This document shows, piece by piece, positions 49,879 to 61,105 of a stretch of 64,000 bases of DNA. Under the pieces are notes generated by a model, which saw nothing but the letters and a program-made list of their open reading frames with translations, had not been told where the DNA came from and made no database searches. Location: assembly GCA_964036195.1 (NCBI GenBank), contig OZ038460.1, positions 8,869,504 through 8,933,503 of the forward strand, read 5' to 3'. Numbering within the stretch: position 1 is the stretch's first letter; every line of letters starts with the position of its first letter. Made by a program: the position numbers and the translations under genes. This DNA comes from Sphaerolaimus hirsutus. Lineage: Eukaryota > Nematoda > Chromadorea > Monhysterida > Sphaerolaimidae.

Positions 49879-50994
49879 TAGGGATGGCAGAAAACTGTTC
49901 TTTTAATGACCCTGTTTTTTACAAATAAAACGTTTTTTTAAAGCTCCCAGATATGGTTATGGGTCTACCTACACATACAGGTATATCAGTACTATGTGAT
50001 GTTTAATATAGGCATAGAATAGCTGTGGAGCCTTGGGATAGCATTATAAGTGGTACGTTTTGCCAAAAATACCCATTTTTTGTCAACTTTTTACGTATAT
50101 CACCTTTTGTCAAATGTTCATGACTTCAAGTCAAGTTTTGCATGGAATGGTGCTTAAATATCATAAGAAAAGGCTTATACATTGACAGTGATTTTTCACA
50201 ATGTAGAAGTATGTGGGAGCACATTGGCTGGATATTATACACTACACTAACATATCACTGCTTATTATGACACAATAGTATGAACAAATGGAAGCTTTTA
50301 CACTAACAATGCCTCAACCCAATGAAAACAACCACCAATGGTAATGTGTATGTGAAATTGTGCACTTACGCGCAAAAAAATTGCAAAATACCTAGTGCTT
50401 AGTAGGGTGTCAACTTTCCATTTTCCGTTTCTGCTTTCCAAAGGCAAATTTTTTTAACGTTTTTCCGGCTCATTCACCGTTTTCCAGCTAAATTTTGGGT
50501 TTTTCTGCCTTTTTCCACTTTCTGGTTCAATTGTCTGTTTTTCCAACTTTTTTTACTTTCCAGCTCAATTTTTTGTTTTCTGTTTCAGTCAAACTGGTAA
50601 ACATGCATGCAGGCTCTCAATTATGTGAATGTTTCCCATTTTTAGCAAAATTTCTTCAAATTTTTTATTTCTGGATAAATTTCTACAGATTTTTTTCCGT
50701 TGCCAGTAATATTTCAGCAATTTTTTTCTGTATCCGGCATATATGCAGCAAATTTTTCCGTTTTCCGTTTCCCGGCAAGTACAAAAATTTTTCTGTTTCC
50801 CTTTCCATTTTCCGGCAAGTGCAAATTTTTACCGTTTCCGTTTCCTTTTTCTGCCAAAAAGTTTTTGTTGACACCCTAGTGCTAAGTACAAAAAAATTTG
50901 GCTGCTGTTTAAAAAAAACGGTTTCGATGCCTCTGTTTAAAAAATAGGTACAAGGTTTTTTTTTCTAACGGTTAAAAAAAACGTGGCATCCCTA
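49879..50994. mobile_element. hAT-like element, TAGGGATGGCA ends
   Basis: Duplication GTCACAAG at 49871-49878 and 50995-51002, perfect. Ends TAGGGATGGCA and TGGCATCCCTA. It hosts another element (50403-50878). No transposase. Confidence 0.8.
50403..50878. mobile_element. hAT-like MITE, TAGGGTGTCAAC with TTTCCGTTTTCC array
   Basis: Ends TAGGGTGTCAAC and GTTGACACCCTA. Duplication GTGCTTAG / GTGCTAAG (one mismatch). The inside is degenerate TTTCCGTTTTCCAG...AATTTTT words, the complement of the array in 55171-56434. Confidence 0.8.
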
Positions 50995-51046
50995 GTCACA
51001 AGTGTTATCAAAATAGGGTGCTGGACATGACCTGGAAGGTGTTTAG

Positions 51047-51700
51047 ATAGCTGGAGCGTTTGGGGGGTACCCCCCACACTGAACCCCTGACATGGGTAGC
51101 GGGACGATCTAGATAGGTGCCAAATCTAGTTAAGTTCCAGGTATAGATGAGCATTGAGCCTATGTCACAACCCCCTCCCAAAAAATTCACATATCCCAAT
51201 GAAGAATCAATTTGCTAATTTTCCATCCCCCAGGAGTGTCAAAATCCAAAATACCCCTGTGGTATATGTAAAGAATTGACATTAAAATGGATTCCTTTTG
51301 GCAGAAATCACCACTTTTAGTGTGCTACCATTGCTTCACAGCCAATATATGGCTACCTATATATGACATCAAAAAGTACTGCCAGTTGACTGATATACCA
51401 GTAAAAATATTTTAACTCAAACCATATCTGGGAGCTTTTAAAAAGAAATTTTCATAAAAAGACATCATTATAAAAAAAACGTTTTTCCATCCCTTGAGAC
51501 AATTGTTTCTAGCACCCCTTAAATTTTTCAGATGCAATGTGACACAAAGTTTTGAATGGCACCATTTTTGCCACTTGTCGCCGCCACACTGATAGATAAC
51601 ACCATTTTGAACACAAAAACGGTACCCTTACATGGGCCTGATCATTTTAAGTGCTTAATGGTCAAAATTGGATGAGAATTGACCAAGAAACAGTACAATC
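51047..51700. other. Repeat debris
   Basis: Contains a fragment inverted relative to 49925-49970 (CATATCTGGGAGCTTT near 51424), with CCATCCCTT near 51490, probably the remains of a second TAGGGATGGCA element. No gene. Confidence 0.4.
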
Positions 51701-51719
51701 AAAGTTGACCGGTTTTCCA

Positions 51720-52143
51720 AAATTTTGTTTGTCGGCAGCCTCGCTAGCGAGGCTTTCCGACAAAAATTCCGATAACTCATGAGTCCGCGATCAGGTGCAT
51801 GGTGACATTGTCGTCACAAGCTGTGAACGGGGTTTTTATGTGACGACAATGCACCATATTTCTTTCAAACAACCGTTCAACATGCCTTCAATGTGGGGCA
51901 CAATGACGCAAAAAATGGTGCCAACAATATCATGGCATTATTACATGATAATTTTAAATCATAAAATGTAATTTTGGGTGTATAATGAGGTAATCTGCAC
52001 AAATATAAATATGTTTGTCGGTGGTATCGAGGCCGATTTTTGTCACAGGTAGCAAGGCCGATTTGTCGTCACATACCAGCAAATTTGCAATTTTCATCGA
52101 AAAAAGGTCTGTGACGACACAAATTTTTTGTGTAAACAGGGCC
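51720..52143. repeat. Right part of a PIF/Harbinger-like element
   Basis: Ends GTGTAAACAGGGCC followed by TAA, resembling the ends of the MITE at 28563. GTGACGACA words occur in both orientations. No left end was found. Confidence 0.45.
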
Positions 52144-53325
52144 TAAATAAAAGCGCCTGCCCCCTACTGGTGGTGGTGCCCGTAGTCGTAACCGTTCAGG
52201 GGTGCGCCCCTGCCGACAGCGAGTTCGACGCCCAGCGCAACGAGGTTGAATACCAGCGCTACTCGCCAGCATGGCGCTCAGTGCGACTCAGAACAGCGTT
52301 CACGCCCAGCCGCTACAAGATGCTGCCAGAGCTGGGAGCGGGCAAGCGCAACGACTGCAGCCCAGAGCGGCTAGTGTTCGCGCACCGCGAATACACCGTG
52401 CCAGATGGCCCGACGCCAAACGCCGGTATGTTAGGGGTCGCCCATGTTGAGTTTCACAACCTGGGCAATGACGTGTTCGACAATGTCTACTACGCCCACG
52501 TGTACGGTGTTTTTCTGTTTGAGAAGTCTGGGCTGGAAAATTTCACCTACCACGACCCCCATGAGGTCAAGGCGGAACAGGTGTACCAACAGCACTTGCG
52601 CACCAAGTACGTGTTGTTGACCACCGCCTAAATGTACCACAAGTCATTGTTGTGCTTTAGGGCGGCGCGCGCCACCGTGGCGCGTGCGCTAATCGAGTGG
52701 GAAGTCACTGATGCAGGTACAAAAGTGTGCATCACGATCAACAAACCGGACCTGGCAGAGAAAATGGACGAACAACAGCGGCGTGCCAATGCACAGGCCA
52801 ACGCCCTACCCCAGCTGCTGGTTGGCTTGACGCCCATGTCGGTGCTGCCATTGAGCACCTGAACGAAAAATGGATGCCGTCCAATATCCATTCTGGCAAT
52901 GTGCTGAAACTGAGCGATCAGATCGCCATTGCCATTATATATTGTGACCGGCTGTCCAACGACTTATCCCAGTGGTTGCATATTTGCGCCATGGCAGAGC
53001 CTCTAGAAGACAAAATCCGTCAGGGCACCTCTGAGGCACTGCTAGTGCGCGAGCCGGGTGAGTTTCGGCCGTTAGGCAGCCAGGTAAAAACTTTGGCAGC
53101 CATTTATGCCACCCTGAAGCTGGCATGGCCGCTGTTGCTTATGTGCAACTCCCCATTCAGCACCGGCGAGACCACGGTGCAGAACCAGGTGGCGTACATG
53201 TGCTCGTTGTATTTTAACCAGTTTAATGGACGCACCTACCCTGATAGCAATTCCAGCCTTCCATCCGACACCACCCCCAATGCCAAGTACCATTCCACCA
53301 TCGTCACGTGCATCGTCAACACGGC

Positions 53326-53764
53326 CAAGGACGTACGCAGGGGGGGGGCGGGGGGGGCAGCCGCCCCCCCCGTTCCCGGGCTGGACATAAAAAATTGCCA
53401 GAAATGGCACTTTTCTAAAGCGATTTTGTAGGCACTGCTAAAATTTTTTTGCGCGCAAGCGCGCAAATACCCACCCAATGATTACTATGTATTTTTTTAG
53501 GTACCTAGCAGCGTTGGAAAAGCACCCAATATGATTCTTGTACGAAATATAGGTATATAAAGATACCTATCTGGTAGACGTTGGCGCAAACGCCATCGCC
53601 AATACTGCCATGGCGTTGGCGCCTACAAATGGCGCCAGCGCCATGGCTCCATTTCTTTACTTAAGGGCCAAAATTTAGGGGGGGGGGGGGGCGCCGCCCC
53701 CCCCGTTCGCCGGGCTCCGTATACAATCCGCCCCCCCCGCTCAAAAATCCTGCGTACGTCCCTG
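53326..53764. mobile_element. hAT-like MITE inside the helicase, CAAGGACGTACGCAGG
   Basis: Duplication AACACGGC at 53318-53325 and 53765-53772, perfect. Termini CAAGGACGTACGCAGG and CCTGCGTACGTCCCTG match at 15 of 16 positions. C/G runs of up to ten lie just inside. Element plus duplication is 447 bp, divisible by three. Confidence 0.88.
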
Positions 53765-55170
53765 AACACGGCGACGGACAAGAGCGCCAGGTGCGTGGTC
53801 CAGAACATGCAGCGGACTGGCTGCAACAGCGTGCATGAGGCAGTGCGCTGTTTGCTGTTGGGACGCAAGCAGTGGTCCGAGCTGCCCCCGGCGAAGGTGA
53901 AAAATATTCTAAAAGAACCTGGGTATGTTGAATATTTGAAATTGAGAGCGGCGTTTGCGGTGAGGGTGCTGAGCCCGCTATTGGAGACTCAGGAGGTGTA
54001 CAACAGTGTCACCGTCGACGAACTGCCCGCGGTGCACAAAATCGCGCAGGACACCCCGTACTCTATTGTGGGCTCAGACAAGCAGTGGGTGGAGCTCGTG
54101 GATAAGTACTGTGAGGCAAAAACTGAGTACAAGACAGTACATACCATTGTCACAGGTGCCAACAAAACCCCCCAGCAGGTAATGAAGCTGTTGATGGAGC
54201 AGGTGCCGCACCTGGTTGTCGTCAATGAAGATGACAAAGATGAGCTGGACGATGACGAGAAAGAAATTGCAGTGGGCAGCACAGGCGTCAACGTCGACAA
54301 CCCTGAGCTCAATGATGACTGGGGCCGCGTGCTGCGCAGGGCCACCAGGAGGTACGCCAAAGCCATTGTCAAGCTGCACAGGTACGTGTTGGACTTGTTG
54401 CAACCAGGACAGATTCATGTGACTGTTGATTCAATGCACAATGTGCGAATCAACCGCATGAAATACTGTGCCATGATAATGGACGAAGCGTCGCTTGCTA
54501 CGGACATTTCCATGGTCACAGCGCTGAGCCCCGTGTCCCTACCCCACAACAGGTTAGTGTTGCTGTTTGGCAACAGCAAGCAGCTCACACACAAAGTCCA
54601 GACCCGATGGGTCAAACCGTTCCTTAATCCAATCCCTTCCCTCATCGACGGACTTACGACGTCCAAGTTGTGCCCCTTGTTGCACCTGGAGACGGTGTTC
54701 CGTGGGCACCCCCAGTTGGTCAACACCAACTCGCACACGGCGTACGAGGGCCGACTCTGCTTTTACCACAAGACGTTGGGGCTGACAAATGACTTCCTGC
54801 CGGCCGTCTCGGGCTACCCCTGCCAGACCCGGCTGTCTTAGGTGCTCAACCACACCGGCCCGGGGACCAAGGAGGGCACATTGACCGTCAACGTGCCGGA
54901 ACAGCTGATTGTTGTGCAGTTGGTTCAATATTTTGTGATGTTGGCGAGTGAGAGCGAGGTGCCCTGGAGCGACTTGACCAAGTTGGATGCCATTTTAGTG
55001 ATCACTTTTTACGCGGCGCAGGAGCGCACGCTGATTGAAAAATTGGCAACCGACCCGGAGTTGGGGCACTACGGGTGAGAGTTTTGGTCGGCTTGAGTGC
55101 TCACCGCCGACAAGGCGCAAGCTAGGGAGGCTGAAGTGACCATTGTGTCATGTGTGCGCAGCAGCGCGCC

Positions 55171-56434
55171 TAGGGTGTCAAAAAATTTTTTTTATGGAAA
55201 CGGAAAACGGAAAGGTAAATTTTTTTCACTTTACAGAAAATGGAAAACGGAAAGGTAAAAAAAATTATCGGCCAGAAAATGGAAAACAAAAAGGTAAAAA
55301 AATTTCACTCAACCGAAAACGGAAAACGGAAAGGTAACAAAATTTCAATCAACGGAAAACGGAAAGGTAAAAAAATATTATTGGCCAGAAAACAGAAAAC
55401 AGAAAAATTAAATGCCGGAAGACAGAAAACGGAAAGCAAAATTTTCATGGAAACAGAAAAAAAGTGAAATTTGCATGGAAATGGACAAATTTGCAGAAGG
55501 AAAACCTGCATGCAGGTTTGCCTGCTTGGCTTTGATTGTGGTAGCTGTTGTTGTAGTGCCACTACATTGTATTTATTCACATGTTTTTACTCTGTATTTA
55601 TTTACATTTACACTGCAATCGATTAGGTTTTGGGTTCACATCTGAACCCCTAAACTTTATGTTTCAGCCAATCCTTTATAAGTAGCTACTTGAGTGTATC
55701 AATCAGTTCAGTTGATTTTCCCTTTCCTTCACCTTCCCATTTCCCTTGCCCATAGAGTGCAAATGAGATGGAAACATTGACAACATGAAGCCTATGTCGC
55801 ACGGTGACAGTTTGGACTGGAAATTACTGCACCCAATACAAATGTTCCTCCCGCTCAGCCACTGTCCTCTGAGAATCTGGCATTTGCTCGCCCAGAGTTC
55901 TCAGTGCCATTCTCTCGATTGGAACTTGGAACTAACTTCTACAATGGGTGTGAAGACGGGTGCCAGAGCAGGCAGGCAGTGTGTACAACACTGTACATTC
56001 TGCAACTATAGATCATGCCAGTAACTTAACTTGTAGTTCAAGCTTAACTGAACCAGCAAAAAATCACCAAAAGGTAGCAAAAGTACACTAGTACGACACA
56101 AGAACCTGGTAGTTAAAAACACCATAGTGGAAAAAGATAAATACAGATTGGAAAAATAATGGAAAATTGCCAGAAAACTGAAAATCAAGCCAGAAAATGG
56201 AAAATGGAAAGGTCAAAAAATTTCAGCTGGAAAACAGAAAAATGGGCCGGAAAAACGAAAATGGAAAGGTAAAAAATTTTCAGCTGCCGGAAAACGGAAA
56301 GGTAAAAAAATTTTGGCTGCTGGAAAATGGAAAGGTAAAAAAATTTCAGCCGCCGGAAAACGGAAAACGGAAAGGTAAAAATTTTCCTGCGGAAAAGCGG
56401 AAACAGAAAATGGAAATGGAAATTTGACACACTA
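55171..56434. mobile_element. hAT-like element inside the helicase, AAAACGGAAAGGTAAAA arrays
   Basis: Duplication AGCGCGCC at 55163-55170 and 56435-56442, perfect. Termini TAGGGTGTCAAA and TTTGACACACTA. Arrays of GGAAAACGGAAAGGTAAA lie at about 55195-55450 and 56160-56420. The centre (55500-56150) is unrelated single-copy sequence without a transposase. Open frames in the arrays (Lys/Asn/Gly-rich) are not genes. Element plus duplication is 1272 bp. Confidence 0.88.
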
Positions 56435-58442
56435 AGCGCGCCACCCACGCGCGACAGGTTGACCACCCAGTACTCACAGCAGGCCACTTGAGTCGGCTTT
56501 GTGGCCCGGTTGGTGCGCGGGAATGTGGCCACTTCCCGCTCACGTTGCACCAGAGTAGTGGTGGCCAACGTAGAGACTTTACTGTGGGCAGACTTCTTCC
56601 ATAAATTCTTTCCTTATGAGTTCAGTTTGGCTGGTCTTTACCAGTATCACACAAAAAAAATCTGGGGTTCCAGAGTCTGGACCTGGTCACCCAAATGGCG
56701 CGAGATCGCGATGTTCCACGAGCTTGAAGTCATCAAGGGCAAGGTCGTCCACATCAAGCACGAGGAGCAGGATTTCGACATGGACGAGCCTGCGGACGCG
56801 CAGCCCGAAGCCCCACCCGCAGCCGGACAGCAGCCGTATGACCCCGACGACGAAGTCGAGGACGTCACCAGCATGCCCGATGACGAAGGTGACGATGCCA
56901 CGTTCCCCTGCAGAGAAGTAGGATGCCCTACTGGCCGCCGAGGGCAACATGGAGCCTGACAAGCCCGTGGTGGTGCCCATATCGTCTTCGGCGCCCCCGG
57001 AACCGGACAGCGCACAGCCGGTGGCTGCCACAGAGGAGGACGTGCCAATGGACGTCACCACCGAGGGAGTTTGAGTAAAACACAGGAGAATTTTTAATTT
57101 TTGAGTTGTATTTGCAACGTAATGGAAACTAGAATAACAATGATAAAAAAAACAGATAACAAGCTAATTCAGTATCTCAAAATCACACACCAAATAGTTT
57201 CCATGACATTCACTGCGGCACCGAATGGCCAAGTTTTGCGCCCCCGAGTTGGTAAGCGTAACCGCTGCCCCCAGTTGACCGTCCAAAATTGGCACTTTTC
57301 TGAATAAAAATGATTTTGAAAGAAAAAGTGATAAAGAAATGGCAAACAAAAAAAAAATACCTAGAAAATCCAATCTGGTAACTCCAACACAAAATCCCGA
57401 CCACAAAAGGCAGGGCAACTAATTAGCTCCCATTCTGTCCTCAACTTATCATTTGCACATGCACTCATAAAAAAAATCACCGGATATGCCTCAGTGGTTT
57501 AGCCAGGAGGTAAACCGCAATGGCTAATGGATTGCAAGAGCAATTTACCGATGGGAAAACACCCCCCCCCATAAATTTTTAGACAACCAAATGCAATAAT
57601 AATCCACCTAACGTAAACCACAAGGTATTTTTGTAAACTAAAACTCAAATAAACCCCCTCGGGTATTTTGGCGACTTTTCGTAGTCAACGGGGCCTGCAT
57701 GGCAATGCGCAGCAGTTTACTGAGCTGCGCTACGCCCCGATAGAGCACTGCACAACAAGATTGACGCCACTACACTGGCAGACCGAGTTTCCCATGTTTC
57801 TGCAGTTGTAGTGCTCTGCACATTTTCGTTTTCCTACCCCCCCATCAACTTTTTTATATCAACGTGTTCTAATTTAAGCAAAACTTAGCCAAGTTATTCC
57901 TAGCCCAAACTAAACTAAACTGTAAACTACATTCCACGTGGTGCAAGGTGAGAGGGGAATTTCACATTTTCACTCTAAAAATTGCATGCAGACGCCTTTG
58001 AAGTTGTCGGCACAGTGCTGTGACTCTTTGGGCGGCCGAATGCACATTCCACTCTTTACTTAACTTTGGGCAGAGGCGGAGACTGCGACTGATAGGTAGG
58101 TGGCGACCGGAAGCCAGGAACAATGAATTTCACTGAAAGCATATCAAAATAAATACTGTTAAATAGAGTTTCTCCCCATGTTGACTAGATTGTCAGTAGT
58201 GTCATCTAGTATTGGTGGGTGGTAGAAACAGCTTCTGATCGCGCCCCAAGTGACAAGTCGCAGTCCAAAAAATACATTTTCCGCCGCCCCAGCACAAATA
58301 TTCCATCACACTTGGAAGGGCGAGGCCATTGGGCTGAAACCTTTCTCATGGGCGCGAGCTGACCAGATAGTCACAATAGTGTGTCACGGCATTGAGGGTG
58401 ATCAGCACTTGCACCCGCGAGCATTCTGCTAGCTACCGTAAC

Positions 58443-59604
58443 CAACGATGGGTAAGTTCTCCAAAAAAAAACACTTTCTGTGTTTTGAGTTTTTCAAAAA
58501 TGAATACCTGTGTTTTGAGTTTTTTTCTTGAAAAAAACTTAAGTAACTCTGTTTTTATTTCTGTGTTTTTTGTAAAAACTTGAGTTTTTTTAGTTTTTTC
58601 TAAAAAGCTTGAGTTTTTTCCAAAAAATTCAAGTTTCCCCAAAAAAAAATTTGATTTACATCATTTCGATCTGGAAACAGTGGTTTTCTCATAAAATATT
58701 GGTTTTGCACATGTTTAACCCCACATAACATTTGTGTATTCATTCAAGTGTCAAAAAAGTCCTTAAAAATGTCCACAATGAGGACATCAACATCACAACA
58801 CCAGCAACAAAATGCCCAGAAATGACAATTTATGCAGTACTCCAAAATTCTTCAATGGATGTGCACTGTATGGAAGACTACGGAATTGATTTGAACTACA
58901 ACTATCATATTACCTCAAAATACCCCCATGGGCATTATTATTTCGTCAGAAAGTTTTGTAAGGATCATAGAAAATAGTAGGCATTTACGTACCCAAAACA
59001 GGTTATAAATGTGTACAAACAGGATATATTTGAGATAAACATCAGAAGTCAGCTACACAACCTAGTACAGTCTATGTGTAGCTGCGATGCAAATTAGCAG
59101 TAATAAATACATCATGTACATTCATACATGATGTACATCATCCCGGAGGGGGGTACTTTGAGGGGGACGGGGCTTATTATTTCACCAGTCCATTGTGAGG
59201 GGAGTTAATTCAAGGGGGGTTTATTCAAGGTAATAAGGTATACTTATATGTCGAAACTTAAATTGTCAAATCCACCATGAGATGTGCATGCCATCTTTAA
59301 TTTCTTTTTTGTACCATTATAAAATATGAATACATTATGTACATATTTACATACTACAGATGCTTATCTTATCTTGTTTAGTTTAACTGAATTAATGTGC
59401 ATTCAACCACTTCGCTGAAAAAACACAAAAACTCAAAAAACTTTTCTGTGTTTCCGTGTTTCTGTGTTTCTGTGTTCTCCAAAAAAAAACTCATTTGAGT
59501 TTTGAGTTTTTCAAAATTTATGAGTTTCCGTGTTTCTGTGTAAAACAAAAACACAGAAACTCAATGAGTTTCTGTGTTCAATTTCTGTGTTTTTTCCATC
59601 GTTG
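58443..59604. mobile_element. hAT-like element, CAACGATGG ends, CTGTGTTTTGAGTTTTT arrays
   Basis: Duplication ACCGTAAC at 58435-58442 and 59605-59612, perfect; copy B (44295) is the empty site. Termini CAACGATGG and CCATCGTTG. TTCTGTGTTTTGAGTTTTT arrays flank a middle piece (about 58907-59240) that is itself a CCGTATTT-type hairpin element (ATTACCTCAAAATACCCCC to CAAGGTAATAAGGTA). Confidence 0.85.
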
Positions 59605-60169
59605 ACCGTAACTCTTGAATACAAACCCCTTGTAAAAAAGTTTCCATGTGACATGTAGAAAATACTGTAAATATTGTTTCACACCAATGTCTTTCATTCC
59701 ATGAGCTTAATCAATCACATTTAGTAGATTAATTAATTAGTGTTAATTGTAAGCTTGTATTAATTGCCTAATTACCTGTCAAGTTGATTTCCTATGATAT
59801 TTTACAACCCCATGTTTTCAATGGTCTCAAGTCATTCACTCCCATTTTGTAAATATGCATTGCACTGCGCTGTTTAGTATTTTATGTTGTATTAGGTTAA
59901 GTAGGAAGTTGTAGGTGATTATGGAAGTAGTTAATTGTTTTATGTACATTTATCCTTTCTTGAATTAAGCCCCATGTCGCATGAAGCTAATATTTGATAC
60001 CATGAATCGTATCTAATTGTTACCGCACATTAAATTAATTACTGTTTGTTCCTAACAATTTTATTAAGTGCTTATATTGAGCTTAGTTGAGTTGGAAGTG
60101 ATCTTGTGCCCGTTCTGATATTGTGGTTTTTTTAGTCTTTTTATTCACGTCGATTATGGTACTTAACTT

Positions 60170-60649
60170 AATGACTGGAAAGAACAAAGGGTCAGGGGTT
60201 TGCGGACATGGTTCAATTTTCGTGTATGATTCATCTCTTGTGAATGTATCTCTCTTTTTACTTTTCCGTATTTTAAACATGCAATCGTTATGTTACTCAA
60301 CGCTTTTTTATGAGCAGTTCAAACCTGGGTCATGGTGTTCTAGAGTGTTTATTTCGGTGCTATTGGCAATGTTGTCTGTCGCGTTCCTTTCTTTTACTTA
60401 GGATGTTTTAGACTCTTTTCAACTTTTCAGTTTTCAACTTTCTTCTCCACCGTTCTCAAGTTCAATTTAAGTTACTTCAGATATCGCCTGGATGTTGGTA
60501 AACATATGTTTATGTGTCGTACAAAACTCACCTGTGTAAGGCAATTTAGGAGTAATCGATGGGTGTTCAACGTGTGTTGTTTATTTACTTGCATTAGACT
60601 CTAGAGGTCCGAGCCGAGTAAACTTTATTTGATTTGATTTGATTTGATT
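60170..60649 (+). mobile_element. 5'-truncated non-LTR retrotransposon, (TTTGA) tail
   Basis: 480 bp absent from copy B, which reads ACTTAACTT then CGCCTTATAAG straight through. It ends with GAGCCGAGTAAACTTTATTT and then TTTGATTTGATT repeats. An open frame of 75 codons (60166 onward, ending near 60400) could be the last part of its ORF. No clear target duplication. Confidence 0.7.
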
Positions 60650-61105
60650 CGCCTTATAAGTAGCTGAATTGTTGTTTTTAGACAATCTTTTGACTTACGA
60701 CGAAAATTGACTTTGCTTCTACTCTGCTGCTAGTGTTCTTCCATTGCCCTAAAAAATAAACTCTCTTCTCAAACTCAACTTGGACCCCCCTTGAGTAGTA
60801 CTACTAACCGCTTTTCCCTTAGTTTGCTAATTAACAAACCACTCTAATTACTGTGCTGCTTGTGCTAGTGTAAGCGCTGTGCGTGCCGCGGGAAACAGGA
60901 CAGTGTGATCCCCGAGTGGTTCACTGCACGTTCTGCAAAAAACCGTCTTCGGACACATTCCCTTAAAATTTACAAATGGCCTCATTTCCTGGACCTCCGG
61001 GCCCAGTGCAGTGCACACCGGCGACAAGCGGGTGGTGAAGTGGAGTGATAGGGAAAGCAGTGAGGTAAAAAGCGCTCTGAATTGTGTAGACAAAAACCAG
61101 CTGAA

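Larger units (their letters stand above)
49449..51046. repeat. Right half of a TAAACACCTTCC foldback element, with insertions
   Basis: 49449-49870 matches 2474-2890 of the first foldback copy (CCCTTCCCTTTAAAGTATCG onward), and the end GACCTGGAAGGTGTTTA lies at 51030-51046. Between them is the hAT-like element 49879-50994. The left half is missing, so the junction with the retroelement is a break. Confidence 0.7.
52150..57357 (+). pseudogene. UPF1-like SF1 helicase, intronless and inactivated
   Basis: Over 3 kb of GC-rich coding sequence without introns, with stops (for example 52629, 54839, 55076, 55091, about 56490) and frame changes near 52850 and 56920. SF1/UPF1-type motifs in order: Q motif (LGSQVKTLAAIYATL), motif I (NSPFSTGETTV, where the ATP-binding Lys is Glu), Ia (CIVNTATDKSARCVV), II (IMDEAS), III (LLFGNSKQL), IV (ETVFRGHPQL), V (DKAQAREAEVTIVSCVRS), VI (RGNVATSRSRCTRVVV). 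The N part (52150-52631) is unassigned. The C terminus is acidic, stopping at 57072-57074. AATAAA at 57303 and a ten-A run near 57348 suggest a retrocopy of a host mRNA. UPF1-type enzymes remodel RNA-protein complexes. Two hAT-like elements (53326-53764, 55171-56434) split it. Confidence 0.75.
57541..61105 (+). mobile_element. LTR-retrotransposon 5' region, copy C, with two insertions
   Basis: Close to copy B from GATGGGAAAACACC (57550) to CAGCTGAATA (61105). Interrupted by 58443-59604 and 60170-60649, and cut at 61106 by a TA-flanked element. Nothing of gag follows. Confidence 0.75.

Noticed and set aside
55240-56427. Lys/Asn/Gly-rich frames
   Set aside because: They are the GGAAAACGGAAAGGTAAA array of the hAT-like element, not protein.
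57485-57540. tRNA-like CCTCAGTGGTTTAGCC stretch
   Set aside because: No cloverleaf could be paired; anticodon and T arms are missing.
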